A stretch of DNA of 64,000 bases from Paludibacter sp. (GTDB lineage: Bacteria > Bacteroidota > Bacteroidia > Bacteroidales > Paludibacteraceae), in contig JAQVAV010000006.1 of NCBI GenBank assembly GCA_028690665.1, forward strand, positions 186,001-250,000, in the 5' to 3' direction. A program made the translations under genes and the position numbers. This document shows, piece by piece, positions 17,260-26,805 of this stretch (position 1 is its first letter; every line of letters begins with the position of its first letter). A model generated the notes under the pieces. It saw nothing but the letters and a program-made list of their open reading frames with translations, searched no databases and was not told where the DNA came from.

Positions 17260-17805
17260 TTAATTTTCTTTTTTAATCAGATCCATTCCGATACGGATAG
17301 CCTCTTCATTTTTTCCTAATAAATGATGATGCCGTTCCGGAAGTGATTTTTTCAATCCTTTCAGTACATTTTCAATTTCAACGATTGGTCTTACTTTAAG
17401 CAATCCTCCGAGAATAATCATATTCATGGTTTTTACGGCATTGTTGGCATAAGCATATTCAATCGCATCAATCCTGTAAATATTTATGTCTTTCCGCGTT
17501 GGAAATTTATGGAAACCGTTTCCGTCGTAGATCAAAGTTCCTCCCGGTTTTACCTTGCTTTCAAATTTTTCTAACGATGGCTGATTTAAAACAATTGCCG
17601 TATCGTAATGGTTTAAAACCGGAGAGCTGATTCTTTCATCACTGAGAATAACCGTAACGTTAGCTGTTCCGCCTCGTTGTTCCGGTCCGTAGGATGGCAT
17701 CCAGCTAACTTCCTGCCCCTGCATTAAACCTGAGTATGCGAGAATCTTTCCCATCGATAAAACTCCCTGTCCGCCAAATCCTGATATAATGATTTCTTCT
17801 GTCAT
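17260..17805 (-). CDS. 2-oxoacid:ferredoxin oxidoreductase, gamma subunit
   Basis: 181 residues of the pyruvate/ketoisovalerate oxidoreductase catalytic domain family: EEIIISGFGGQGVLSMGKIL at the N terminus, MPSYGPEQRGGTANVTVI, then a NHYDTAIVLNQPSLEKFE segment. The gamma subunit takes part in the oxidative decarboxylation of a 2-oxoacid to acyl-CoA with reduced ferredoxin. It is the last of four genes on the minus strand (ferredoxin, alpha, beta, gamma); the beta stop lies 22 bases upstream. Confidence 0.93.
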   Translation of the reverse strand: MTEEIIISGFGGQGVLSMGKILAYSGLMQGQEVSWMPSYGPEQRGGTANVTVILSDERISSPVLNHYDTAIVLNQPSLEKFESKVKPGGTLIYDGNGFHKFPTRKDINIYRIDAIEYAYANNAVKTMNMIILGGLLKVRPIVEIENVLKGLKKSLPERHHHLLGKNEEAIRIGMDLIKKEN

Positions 17806-17827
17806 TTCTACTGATTTTTAGTGTTGA

Positions 17828-18589
17828 TTAAATGTTTTTTAAATCACCCATTGGATATTCCGGAAACATATTTTCCACCATCCATTTGTTGGATTCGTCA
17901 GGTGTCATTTTCCATCCGGAATTGCAGGTCGAAACAATTTCAACAACAGAAGTTCCTTTATTCTGCATCGAATTCTCAAAAGCTTTTTGAATTGCCTTTT
18001 TACATTTACGAACGGATGCAACAGTATGCACTGCCTGCCGTGTTACATAGCACGTACCATCCATCTGAGCCAATAAATTAGTAATGTTCAACGGATAACC
18101 ATTTAACGGAATTTCACGTCCATGGGGCGATGTTGACGATTTCATGCCTTCCAAAGTCGTTGGAGCCATTTGTCCTCCGGTCATTCCGTAAATTCCGTTG
18201 TTAATAAATATTATTGCAATATTTTCTCCACGGTTGCAGGCATGTATTGTTTCGGCTGTACCGATGGCAGCTAAATCTCCATCACCCTGATAGGTAAATA
18301 CATACCGGTCTGGAAGAAGGCGTTTTATAGCAGTTGCCAGAGCTGGGGCACGTCCATGAGCGGCCTGTTGCCAGTCAATATCCAAATATTTATAGGCAAA
18401 TACGGCACAACCAACAGGCGCAATGCCAATGGTTTTATCCTGAATATCCATTTCTTCAATGATTTCAGCAATTAATTTGTGCACCACGCCATGACTACAA
18501 CCCGGACAATAGTGCATTGGCGTATCGTTCATGACGCTGGTTTTGTCATAAACAAGGTTTGACGGGTTTATTATATCTGTAACATTCAT
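17828..18589 (-). CDS. 2-oxoacid:ferredoxin oxidoreductase, beta (TPP-binding) subunit
   Basis: 253 residues. HYCPGCSHGVVHKLIAE at the N terminus, then HGRAPALATAIKR and the thiamine diphosphate/Mg motif YQGDGDLAAIG through NNGIYGMTGGQMAPTT. Cysteines in CPGC may contribute to an iron-sulfur site as in related subunits. This subunit binds TPP and attacks the 2-oxoacid. It lies between alpha (32 bases upstream) and gamma genes. Substrate could be 2-oxoglutarate or branched-chain 2-oxoacids; the sequence does not decide it. Confidence 0.93.
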   Translation of the reverse strand: MNVTDIINPSNLVYDKTSVMNDTPMHYCPGCSHGVVHKLIAEIIEEMDIQDKTIGIAPVGCAVFAYKYLDIDWQQAAHGRAPALATAIKRLLPDRYVFTYQGDGDLAAIGTAETIHACNRGENIAIIFINNGIYGMTGGQMAPTTLEGMKSSTSPHGREIPLNGYPLNITNLLAQMDGTCYVTRQAVHTVASVRKCKKAIQKAFENSMQNKGTSVVEIVSTCNSGWKMTPDESNKWMVENMFPEYPMGDLKNI

Positions 18590-18621
18590 TTTGTTTTATC
18601 TTATCTGAGTTAAACCAACGA

Positions 18622-19725
18622 TTATTTAATTAGTTTTTCTTTTAAAGCATCCAATACTTCATTCGGAGATGGAACAATGCCTCCCATGCGTCCGTAAAAT
18701 TCTACAGGAACTTTTCCGCAAACCGAAAGTTTTACGTCTTCTACCATTTGGCCGGCACTCATTTCTACGGTCAATATTCCTTTTATTCGTGAAGTATACG
18801 ACATTAAAATTTCTGAAGGATAAGGAAATAAGGTGATCGGACGGAGTAAGCCGGCTTTTATTCCTTCTGCACGTGCCAGCTCTACGGCTTTTTGGGATAC
18901 TCTGGCTGTGGTTCCGAATGCAACAATAATATATTCAGCATCCTCGCACATTATTTCTTCGTACCGAACTTCATTTTTTTCCATTTCCCGGTATCTTGAC
19001 TGTAGGCGAAGATTTATTTTTTCCATTTCTTCCGAACGCAGTTCAAGAGATGTAATTACATTGGGCTTACTGTTTTTTTGTTTTCCCAGAGTCGCCCAGG
19101 GTGTATTTTTTCTGATTTCTTCTTCGGTCCATCGTGGTTGGAATGGTGGAAGTACTACCTTTTCCATCATTTGTCCGATAATGCCATCGGCTAATACCAT
19201 TGTCGGATTACGGTATTTAAATGCCAGATCAAAAGCCAGAACTGTAAAATCGGCCATTTCCTGAACCGAAGCAGGAGCGAGGGTAATCATTTTGTAATCG
19301 CCATGCCCACCACCTTTTACTGTTTGAAAATAATCGGCCTGGCTGGGTTGTATGGTTCCTAATCCCGGTCCTCCACGCATTACGTTAACGATTACTCCCG
19401 GAAGCTCAGCACCTACCATATAGGATATTCCTTCCTGCATTAGGCTGACACCGGGGCTAGACGATGATGTCATGGCTTTTTTCCCGCAACCTGCAGCACC
19501 ATATACCATATTAATTGATGCAGTTTCACTTTCTGCCTGAAGTACAACCATACCGGTTGTTTTCCATGGCTCAAGCTCTACAAGGGTTTCCAGTATTTCA
19601 GACTGAGGTGTAATCGGATAACCAAAATAACCATCGCAGCCACAACGAATAGCTGCGTGGGCTATCGCTTCATTGCCCTTCATTAACCGAACTTCTTCTT
19701 TATGTTGTTTTTGTGAATTACTCAT
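18622..19725 (-). CDS. vorB: 2-oxoacid:ferredoxin oxidoreductase, alpha subunit (VorB/KorA type)
   Basis: 367 residues. KGNEAIAHAAIRCGCDGYFG followed by YPITPQSEI is the alpha-subunit signature; AESETASINMVYGAAGCGKK and SSSSPGVSLMQEGISYMVGA follow, and a C-terminal half with EEIMCEDAEYIIVAFGTTAR and LLRPITLFPYP. Works with the beta subunit to form acyl-CoA. Encoded between the small ferredoxin gene (15 bases upstream) and the beta gene. The symbol follows the common label for Bacteroidales homologues (3-methyl-2-oxobutanoate dehydrogenase subunit); 2-oxoglutarate as substrate is equally possible. Confidence 0.9.
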   Translation of the reverse strand: MSNSQKQHKEEVRLMKGNEAIAHAAIRCGCDGYFGYPITPQSEILETLVELEPWKTTGMVVLQAESETASINMVYGAAGCGKKAMTSSSSPGVSLMQEGISYMVGAELPGVIVNVMRGGPGLGTIQPSQADYFQTVKGGGHGDYKMITLAPASVQEMADFTVLAFDLAFKYRNPTMVLADGIIGQMMEKVVLPPFQPRWTEEEIRKNTPWATLGKQKNSKPNVITSLELRSEEMEKINLRLQSRYREMEKNEVRYEEIMCEDAEYIIVAFGTTARVSQKAVELARAEGIKAGLLRPITLFPYPSEILMSYTSRIKGILTVEMSAGQMVEDVKLSVCGKVPVEFYGRMGGIVPSPNEVLDALKEKLIK

Positions 19726-19740
19726 TGGTTTGTTATGTTT

Positions 19741-19968
19741 TTATTCAACTTTTACTTTATAAACAGTGATGCAGGCATCCGGACATACATAAGCGCAGGC
19801 CGAACAACCGATGCAATTCTCCGGTTCTTCCATGTGAGAAAAATTAAATCCTTTTGAATTTGCTTCTGTAGAAAGCGCCAATACCGATGAAGGACAGGCT
19901 ACAACGCACAAATCACATCCTTTGCACCTCTCGGTATTTACAACTACAGCTCCTTTAAATTTTGCCAT
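19741..19968 (-). CDS. 4Fe-4S ferredoxin-type delta subunit
   Basis: 75 residues from the ATG at 19968 (MAKFKGAVVVNTERCKGCDL). Two CxxCxxCxxxCP clusters are visible, CKGCDLCVVACP and CIGCSACAYVCP, giving two 4Fe-4S centres. It carries electrons from the 2-oxoacid oxidoreductase. An upstream ATG at 20019 would add a 17-residue Cys-rich stretch that does not fit the family, so 19968 is preferred. First gene of the four-gene minus-strand operon. Confidence 0.92.
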   Translation of the reverse strand: MAKFKGAVVVNTERCKGCDLCVVACPSSVLALSTEANSKGFNFSHMEEPENCIGCSACAYVCPDACITVYKVKVE

Positions 19969-20069
19969 ATTACATTTTTTATTGGAAAATAAAATTATAG
20001 TTCTGCACATAAAACACAATTTTGTGCAAAATGTTGTTTCTGTTTTATCTTTTTAGTTTTTAATTAAAA

Positions 20070-20840
20070 TTATTTTTTAGATTTTGAAAATAGCCAACTC
20101 AGAAAGTCTGGTTCGGCAAATGCACTCGTCCAGCTATCATGGCCGATGCCGGGATATATTTTTAATTCAACTTTATCTGAACCTAATTTTTTTAATGTAT
20201 CATAAACTTCTTCGGAGTGTTTGGGCGAAACAATATTGTCTGCCGATCCGTGATAAATTCTGATATCCATCTTTTTTACTTTTTTCAAACGATCGGTGTT
20301 AACTCCGCCACAGATAGCAACAGCCGCTGCAAATAAATGTGGTTTTCTGCATATTAAGTCGTAAGTTCCCATGCCGCCCATCGATAGTCCTGTGACATAT
20401 ACTCTTTTGTTATCAATAGCTTCAGTCTTTTTTATAGAGTTTAGAAGTTTGATAACTAATTGCATAGGTTCTGTTGCTTTTGCCGATTCCGGATAGCTGA
20501 ATCCATCTGCACGGGAATTTATCGGAGCCCAGTATTCTTTTTCCGGACATTGAGGAAAGACAACTATTGCAGGATACTTTTGGCGGTTTTCGGAGTTAGT
20601 GAAAAGGGTAGAGCCATGTATAAGTTGTTTTTCATTATCATTACCTCTTTCTCCTGCACCATGGAGAAACAGAACTAACGGATATTTCTTTGTTTTATCG
20701 TAATTTTCAGGATAAAGAATCCTGTACTTTAATGTGTCATTTTTGTAAATGAATTCTTTCTTTTGAAAAAGATTGTTTTGACTAACTGCGCTTAGCATAG
20801 AAAAAACTAAAATGCCAAAGAATAAAAGTTGTTTTTTCAT
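20070..20840 (-). CDS. secreted alpha/beta-hydrolase, esterase-type
   Basis: 256 residues with signal peptide (MKKQLLFFGILVFSMLSAVS, cut near 21). Alpha/beta-hydrolase features: PLVLFLHGAGERGNDNEKQL (oxyanion strand), nucleophile Ser near 152 in GLSMGGMGTYDL, acidic residue in YHGSADNIVSP near 198, and His in YPGIGHDSWTSAF near 232. Such small secreted members (PHB depolymerase/carboxylesterase-like, S9-like) act on ester-linked substituents of polysaccharides or on lipids. It is a single gene with about 230 bases of gene-free DNA on its upstream side, where nothing clear is seen. Substrate unknown. Confidence 0.85.
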   Translation of the reverse strand: MKKQLLFFGILVFSMLSAVSQNNLFQKKEFIYKNDTLKYRILYPENYDKTKKYPLVLFLHGAGERGNDNEKQLIHGSTLFTNSENRQKYPAIVVFPQCPEKEYWAPINSRADGFSYPESAKATEPMQLVIKLLNSIKKTEAIDNKRVYVTGLSMGGMGTYDLICRKPHLFAAAVAICGGVNTDRLKKVKKMDIRIYHGSADNIVSPKHSEEVYDTLKKLGSDKVELKIYPGIGHDSWTSAFAEPDFLSWLFSKSKK

Positions 20841-21074
20841 TATAGATTTATTTTGAAATTATGATTAGTAAAAGCCTACAATCAATTTTTCGAACGCAAA
20901 GGAATAGGTTATATGCACAAAAATCAAAAAAGTGGGAAAAAAACTTCCAGTTCGGGATAAAATTAGACTATTTGGGATAAAAAAGGCGAATATCAGGGCC
21001 TAAGTTTGATTTTATTTATGAATAATATTGCATATATATACTATTTATGGACAAAAATAAAATATAATTTCAAT

Positions 21075-21545
21075 CTAATGCCAATATTTAAAAGGATTTT
21101 TACTGATATAAGAATTATAATATCTTTTATCTCCTGTAACTTCTTTTCCTATCCAATCCGGTAAATTTACAGATTCATTCTCATCTGTTAACTCAAGTTC
21201 GGCAAGTATTAAACCTTCATTTTCTCCATGAAATTCATCTACTTCAAAAGTTTTTCCTGCAAAATCAATTTCGTATCTTGTTTTTTCGATAACTCCGACT
21301 TCGCAAAGCTTCAAAAGTATTTGTGCATCGCTTACCGGTATTTCTTTTTCCCATTCAAACCGGCTCAATCCGTTATCGGAGCTTTCTCCTTTTATAGTAA
21401 TGTAAGCCTTGTCCTGTTTAATTCTTATACGAACTGTTCTTTCAGGTACAGAAGATAGGTAGCCTTGTGCGATCTGGTATTCTTTTTTTATATAATCTTT
21501 ATATTCGCTTTTAATCAGGAACTTCCGTTCAATTTCTTTATTCAT
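21075..21545 (-). CDS. CYTH domain protein
   Basis: 156 residues with the CYTH family opening NKEIERKFLIK (ExExK metal/phosphate-binding motif), RTVRIRIKQDKAYITIKGE (basic strands of the tunnel), and EVDEFHGENEGLILAELEL near 115-135. CYTH proteins bind triphosphates; many bacterial ones are inorganic triphosphatases, some are adenylate cyclase class IV. The short CYTH-only form suggests triphosphatase, by inference. It lies 24 bases downstream of the AddB-like gene on the same strand. Confidence 0.9.
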   Translation of the reverse strand: MNKEIERKFLIKSEYKDYIKKEYQIAQGYLSSVPERTVRIRIKQDKAYITIKGESSDNGLSRFEWEKEIPVSDAQILLKLCEVGVIEKTRYEIDFAGKTFEVDEFHGENEGLILAELELTDENESVNLPDWIGKEVTGDKRYYNSYISKNPFKYWH

Positions 21546-21569
21546 ATTAAGATATTTATAACCAGTGGT

Positions 21570-24455
21570 TTATCTGCTTTGTCGATTGCATATACAGGCA
21601 TAAGGACAGTATTTGCAGGGTGCTGTACTGGTTGTTTGAAAAAATGGCGTTCGCGGATCAAAAATTTCTTCCAGACAGTTATCTAAGCGTTCTCTGAATT
21701 CCGTTTCGTACTCCGAAAAATCGTCTATTATAATATTGGTTTTAGCATCCGGTCTGAATTTGAGTTCGGTGACGAAAGTGTCCTTGAATACATCCTTCAT
21801 ATAATATATGCCCGGAACCAATTTTGTGTTAGGGGCTTCATTTTGATATAAAATACCATATAAAAAAGTTTGAAGTACGTATTTGGGACGTTTGTCATTG
21901 TTATGTTCAAATACTTCGTCCCAGCTTTTAAATTCAAGTTTTCCACTTCCGGTTTTGTAGTCCAGAATTCTTGTCGTTCCGTCTTTTTCATCAATGCGGT
22001 CAATGAAACCTTTGATGTTCACATTCCCTTTCGAAATAGGATAACTGATTCTGCAACGTTTTTCCGAGTCAATGTACCTGAAAGGTGCATGTTCCCGATC
22101 GGTTTTCAGAACCTGAATCACATATTTCCGAATGACGTGTGCAATTAAAAGGTTGTTACCTTCGAGCTCTGTTTTTTCATCGTATTTTTTGTGGAAGTAT
22201 TTTTCGCAAAAGGCCTGAATAATTTTTTTATCGATGTTGAGCGTGTTTTTTATCAATTCATCAAAGTCTTCTTTATGAATTATTTCACCGCAATATGGTT
22301 TGTAAATATATTCCATAGTAGCATGAAATATATTCCCGAACATACTTTCTTCAATCGCTTCCTGAACCTCATCTGTTTGTTCAACTTCCTCAATACGAGT
22401 GAGATAAAATTGTAACGGACAATCGATATAATCTTTTATGGCACTGGCCGATAGAGCTTTTGAATTTTCTCCTGTCGTCAGAAACCGGTTGAGTTTATCT
22501 ATTACGTCAGGTGTTTTTACAATAGAAATATTTTGAGAGTCATTGAATGAAATATCATATTTTATGTTGCGTTTTCTGATATTTAATCCGTAATGATAAT
22601 ACAGTTGATGATAAAAGCGGCTTACTTCTCCGGTTTGCAGGCCTTCGGTGCGCGAATCGTACAACAAAAATATTTTTTTTGCCCGATGAATTAACCTGTA
22701 AAAATTATAAGAAGTAATGGCATCCTGATGTTCATAAGTAGGCAATCCGAAAGCCCGGCGCAAATTATAAGGTATAAAGCTGTTCGACTGGGTTTTCTTC
22801 GGGAAAATACCCTCATTGAATGAGCAGATAATCAGATTATTGAAATCAATACCGCGGGTTTCGAGTACACCCATCAACTGCAATCCTTCAAGCGGTTCTC
22901 CAACAAACGGAATGGTAACTCCTGCAATAATCTGGCGGATTAATTTCATGAGTGTCTCTAAACTCATTTCAATTTCGTCCCGGGAGTTTTTCAGCATATC
23001 TGCCATCCTATTGATTGTAATATAATATTGATATAAAAACTCGAGTTCAATATCTTTTGTACGGTTTTCTTTTTCCGATTTTTTCCAGAAGTATTGAATC
23101 TTATTCAGGATATTTAATAAATAATGCGGAAAATTGGCAGGTTTCTTCTGAATATTAAAAATGGACGATAGCAAATCATTGTTTGTAAATTCGGCTGCAT
23201 CAACATAAATCAGATTATATTGCGACATTTTGTTTAAAATCCGTTCAGCATCTTGTTTGCATAAATAGTTAATATACTGATGATTTAAAATATTATAAAC
23301 CGTTTGATGATAGAAACTGTATTGTTCTCCCGAAATTCTTATTCTTCGCTGTAATTCGAAAATATGTTCCAAAAGCCCTGAGAGTGGCGTTGTTGCCAAC
23401 GGGTAACCCATGGTAACATTGACTTTCCGTATTTGTTCGGGTAGCGAGTGAAGCAGGGGAATCAGTAAATTTTCGTCAGGCAAAACCACTGCTGTGTCTA
23501 TCCATGAAGTATCTTCAGGAGTGTAAAGTCTGTTCAGAATAGCGTAGGTTTGCTTTGCCATACCAACAGACGATGGAACGGCAATTAATTCAATTTCTTT
23601 TTCAGCCAGATTTTCTTCCTGTGTTTTAATTTCAAACTTAGAAGGAAAAATATGGATGTTTTCAGCATAAAATCGTGATGCCGGATTTTCCGGATCCCGT
23701 AAAACACGAGCTTCATAGTCCCAGTAGAAATCAGCCATTTTTTTTTTCTGAAGTTCGACCATAAGCATTTTTTCACAGGGGTTTAATGCATTGAAGCCAA
23801 CGAAAATAAATTGTTTATCGTGCCATTTTTCTATATCGTTTTTGTTGCGAAGTTGTTCCGCCACCTCGCGGCTGATCATTCCTTCAGTAGCTAATCCATT
23901 ATTTATAAGCTCATTTCTGAAATCTTCGTATACTGCATATAATATTTTCCAGGTAGCAATAAAATCTTTTTGGGTTTGTTCTTCTGTGTATGGAATAAAG
24001 TTTTTCCAGAACATCCTGATTGCTTCCAATTGCCTTTCGCTAAAGAAATTGAAAATTTTTTCAATTTCTTTTAATTCGGTAATGTTCGTAAATAACTGTC
24101 TGGCATCGACCAAATATTTGTCCACTTCATCAAAATCAGCCAAAAGCATTTCACCCCAGTAGACGAAAGAATCAAAGCTTTCCTCGCTGCCACTGTGTTT
24201 GATAAATATCCTGTAAAGTTTAAAAAGATTGCTAAGGCGGTCGGCTGGTTGGAGTTCGGATGCCGAAGCAAAGCATTCGTTGATAGTAATTATTTCAGGG
24301 GAAAAAATAGCTTTTTTCGCAATTTCGGCTAAATATTTTCTAAAAAATAAACCTGCTCTTCTATTAGGGAAAACAAATGTAAATCGTTGTATGTCTGAAT
24401 TATATTCCTGAAAAAAATTATCTGCTATCCTGTAAAGAAAAGAAGTGTTTTCCAT
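21570..24455 (-). CDS. PD-(D/E)XK nuclease family protein, AddB-like
   Basis: 961 residues. The N-terminal part (FVFPNRRAGLFFRKYLAEIA) resembles AddB but lacks a clear Walker A motif, and the centre is helicase-like (GVTIPFVGEPLEGLQLMGVL, ETRGIDFNNLIICSFNEGIF). The C-terminal nuclease domain shows RILDYKTGSGKL near 830 (catalytic D and K). Four cysteines of an AddB-type 4Fe-4S clasp are visible: CPLQFYL near 678 and CKYCPYACIC near 948-957. In the AddAB complex this protein contributes a nuclease and scaffold for double-strand break processing. No AddA gene lies next to it: the neighbours are a CYTH gene and a divergent DUF554 gene. Confidence 0.88.
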   Translation of the reverse strand: MENTSFLYRIADNFFQEYNSDIQRFTFVFPNRRAGLFFRKYLAEIAKKAIFSPEIITINECFASASELQPADRLSNLFKLYRIFIKHSGSEESFDSFVYWGEMLLADFDEVDKYLVDARQLFTNITELKEIEKIFNFFSERQLEAIRMFWKNFIPYTEEQTQKDFIATWKILYAVYEDFRNELINNGLATEGMISREVAEQLRNKNDIEKWHDKQFIFVGFNALNPCEKMLMVELQKKKMADFYWDYEARVLRDPENPASRFYAENIHIFPSKFEIKTQEENLAEKEIELIAVPSSVGMAKQTYAILNRLYTPEDTSWIDTAVVLPDENLLIPLLHSLPEQIRKVNVTMGYPLATTPLSGLLEHIFELQRRIRISGEQYSFYHQTVYNILNHQYINYLCKQDAERILNKMSQYNLIYVDAAEFTNNDLLSSIFNIQKKPANFPHYLLNILNKIQYFWKKSEKENRTKDIELEFLYQYYITINRMADMLKNSRDEIEMSLETLMKLIRQIIAGVTIPFVGEPLEGLQLMGVLETRGIDFNNLIICSFNEGIFPKKTQSNSFIPYNLRRAFGLPTYEHQDAITSYNFYRLIHRAKKIFLLYDSRTEGLQTGEVSRFYHQLYYHYGLNIRKRNIKYDISFNDSQNISIVKTPDVIDKLNRFLTTGENSKALSASAIKDYIDCPLQFYLTRIEEVEQTDEVQEAIEESMFGNIFHATMEYIYKPYCGEIIHKEDFDELIKNTLNIDKKIIQAFCEKYFHKKYDEKTELEGNNLLIAHVIRKYVIQVLKTDREHAPFRYIDSEKRCRISYPISKGNVNIKGFIDRIDEKDGTTRILDYKTGSGKLEFKSWDEVFEHNNDKRPKYVLQTFLYGILYQNEAPNTKLVPGIYYMKDVFKDTFVTELKFRPDAKTNIIIDDFSEYETEFRERLDNCLEEIFDPRTPFFQTTSTAPCKYCPYACICNRQSR

Positions 24456-24665
24456 TTTTAAAAACTGAATATTAAAAAGCTGAATTAATCAGAAGAACAT
24501 TCTTGAAAAATATTTTTAAACGAATTTGAATGCTAATGTACGAAACAAAGTATAATCCTCAAAAGTATTCAATGATAAATTACGAACAATTCATTTTAAT
24601 AAAGTTTAGAACAATAATTTTTTAATTCAGTATAATAATTAAATTTGCGGTTCAAATTATAAATC

Positions 24666-25340
24666 ATGGTAGGAACAATCGTAAATACAATAGCAGTCAT
24701 TGCGGGTGGAAGCATTGGCTTGGTTTTGAAAAAAAATATGCCCGAAAGGATTTCCGGTATCTATTTTCAGGCAGTAGGACTGTTTACGTTGGCCATAGGT
24801 ATAACCATGATTGTGAAAATGGAGCAAATTCTGATTATTGTTGGAAGTTTGGCTATCGGTTCATTGTTAGGTGAATGGATGAGGCTTGAAACAAAAATAG
24901 AGAAACTAAGCGATCGTTTGAAATCAAAATTTCGGATCGTCAATGAGAAATTTACAGAAGGTCTGATTACGGCTTTTCTTCTTTTCTGCATTGGTTCGAT
25001 GACGGTGCTTGGCACCATTCAGGAAGGAATGGGCGGATCGTCAGATTTGCTTTTTACCAAATCGCTGATGGACTTTTTCTCAGCCATGATTCTGGCATCG
25101 GCTTTCGGCATTGGAGTCGTTGTTTCTGCGGTTCCGCTATTTATTTTTCAGGCATTGCTGACATTACTGGCCATGTATGCCAGCCGTTTTTTTAATGCCG
25201 AAATTATAATGGGCCTTACAAGTTTAGGGGGAATTTTGCTGATAGGCCTTGGAATAAATATTCTGGAAATTAAGAAGTTAAGAATAATGAATATGCTACC
25301 GTCGTTATTAATTGTTGTTATTTTATTATGGATATTTTAA
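24666..25340 (+). CDS. DUF554 family membrane protein
   Basis: 224 residues with about six membrane segments. The opening GTIVNTIAVIAGGSIGLVLK and the central LLFCIGSMTVLGTIQEGMGG are typical of DUF554. Function is unknown; it is an inner-membrane protein of the YdfK type. A TAAATTTG box at 24640-24647 fits a -7 element but places the start close to the ATG and has no good TTTG partner. It is divergent from the AddB-like gene. Confidence 0.9.
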   Translation: MVGTIVNTIAVIAGGSIGLVLKKNMPERISGIYFQAVGLFTLAIGITMIVKMEQILIIVGSLAIGSLLGEWMRLETKIEKLSDRLKSKFRIVNEKFTEGLITAFLLFCIGSMTVLGTIQEGMGGSSDLLFTKSLMDFFSAMILASAFGIGVVVSAVPLFIFQALLTLLAMYASRFFNAEIIMGLTSLGGILLIGLGINILEIKKLRIMNMLPSLLIVVILLWIF

Positions 25341-25383
25341 TTCCAACGATATACCAAATCAGGAGACGTTCAAATAATTGAAT

Positions 25384-25415
25384 TTTGCAACGATTTTTTT
25401 TCAACCATATTTTTG
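25384..25415 (+). promoter_or_regulatory. promoter of hisA
   Basis: TTTG at 25384-25387, 20-base spacer, TATTTTTG at 25408-25415. A second overlapping TATTTTTG follows. The predicted start near 25422 lies 67 bases before the GTG start of hisA, which supports that short start. Confidence 0.72.
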
Positions 25416-25488
25416 TATTTTTGTGTTAGGGTTTAAAAGTACCCAGCTCAATTTAAAATTCAAAAAAATAACTCTGAATAAAAAAACA

Positions 25489-26214
25489 GTGATTGAAATT
25501 ATTCCGGCCATTGATTTAATCGATGGAAAATGTGTCAGACTATCGCAGGGTGATTATGCTCAAAAGACCATTTACAATGAAAATCCGCTCGAAGTAGCCA
25601 AGATGTTTAGTGATGCTGGCATTAAACGACTTCATTTGGTTGATCTCGATGGAGCCAAAGCCCACCACATTGTGAACCACAAAGTTCTCGAAACCATAGC
25701 TACAAAAACAAATTTGATTATCGATTTCGGAGGCGGACTAAAGTCCGATGAGGATTTACAGATTGCATTCGAATCCGGAGCGCAAATGGTAACCGGCGGA
25801 AGTATTGCTGTAAAGAGTCCGGCAGTTTTCGAAGGATGGATTTCGAAATATAGCGGAGAGAAAATTATTCTCGGAGCAGACGTGAAAAACGAAAAAGTGT
25901 CTGTGGGTGGATGGCTTGAAACAACAGATCTTGAACTGCTGCCGTTTGTACATAATTATATGCAAAAAGGAGTTTCGAAAGTAATATGCACTGATATAAG
26001 TAAAGATGGAATGCTCGAAGGACCGTCGGTTGAGCTCTATAAAAAAATGTTGGAAAAAGAACCAAAAATGTATTTGATTGCAAGTGGAGGGGTGAGCAGT
26101 ATGGATGATATTTACCGCTTGAATGAATATAAAATATCGGCTGTAATTACTGGAAAAGCAATTTATGAAGGTAAAATTACCATGAAACAGATAAGTGATT
26201 TTATACTTTTGTAA
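25489..26214 (+). CDS. hisA: phosphoribosylformimino-AICAR ribotide isomerase
   Basis: 241 residues from the GTG at 25489, the normal HisA length. [17 protein letters not shown] opens the protein, with the catalytic Asp in [42 protein letters not shown] (second catalytic Asp) and [11 protein letters not shown] follow in the order of the TIM barrel. It catalyses the Amadori isomerisation in histidine synthesis. The frame is open further upstream to a TTG at 25378, but that extra 37 residues do not match the family and overlap the promoter. No other his gene lies next to it in this window. Confidence 0.95.
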   Translation: MIEIIPAIDLIDGKCVRLSQGDYAQKTIYNENPLEVAKMFSDAGIKRLHLVDLDGAKAHHIVNHKVLETIATKTNLIIDFGGGLKSDEDLQIAFESGAQMVTGGSIAVKSPAVFEGWISKYSGEKIILGADVKNEKVSVGGWLETTDLELLPFVHNYMQKGVSKVICTDISKDGMLEGPSVELYKKMLEKEPKMYLIASGGVSSMDDIYRLNEYKISAVITGKAIYEGKITMKQISDFILL

Positions 26215-26336
26215 ATCAATGAAATATATTTGCGAATATCGATATATTATATTTGTATATTGTTGTTCGCGAAGAATAAATACGATTATACCATAAAATA
26301 TTTTACGTAAGAATTTTTATTAAAAAACACAAAGTT

Positions 26337-26765
26337 ATGTTGAAAGAAATTTTGTCGATTACCGGCAAACCGGGATTGTTTAAATTAGTAAATCAGGGAA
26401 AAAATATGTTGATTGTTGAATCGCTGGCAGATGGGAAAAGAATACCGGCTTATGCGAGAGATAAAGTTGTTTCTTTAGGTGATATAGCCATGTTTACCGA
26501 AACAGATGAAATTCCTTTGGCTGAAGTCCTTGAAAAAGTGAAAACAAAGGAAAATTCTGCGATTGCCTCTATTGATCCAAAGTCAGATAACGAGGAGTTA
26601 AAAAAATACATGGCGGAAATTTTACCAGATTATGACCGTGACCGGGTCTATCCGAGTGATATTCGGAAATTAATTTCCTGGTATAATATCCTCATAAATC
26701 ACAACATTACTGAATTTGTAGAAGCTGAAGTAAAACCAGAACAATCAGCTAAAGAAACCGAATAA
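26337..26765 (+). CDS. DUF5606 domain protein
   Basis: 142 residues of a Bacteroidota-specific family: LKEILSITGKPGLFKLVNQG, then NMLIVESLADGKRIPAYARD, SLGDIAMFTETDEIPLAEVL and YPSDIRKLISWYNILINHN. The N-terminal half looks like an SH3-like barrel, the rest is helical. Function is unknown. A TATATTTG box at 26248-26255 may be its -7 element. It is followed after 40 bases by the Nif3-family gene on the same strand. Confidence 0.88.
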   Translation: MLKEILSITGKPGLFKLVNQGKNMLIVESLADGKRIPAYARDKVVSLGDIAMFTETDEIPLAEVLEKVKTKENSAIASIDPKSDNEELKKYMAEILPDYDRDRVYPSDIRKLISWYNILINHNITEFVEAEVKPEQSAKETE

Positions 26766-26805
26766 GTAAAGGATAAATTTTATTAACACCCGGATAATTA
26801 TAGTT

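Noticed and set aside
18833-19264. Plus-strand open frame opposite the VorB gene
   Set aside because: Ser/Arg-rich composition is typical of an antisense shadow of a real gene.
19969-20019. Upstream ATG adding 17 residues to the ferredoxin subunit
   Set aside because: The internal ATG at 19968 gives the standard family start; the extension is not conserved in type.
25378-25488. N-terminal extension of HisA from a TTG start
   Set aside because: Does not match the family and overlaps a complete promoter.
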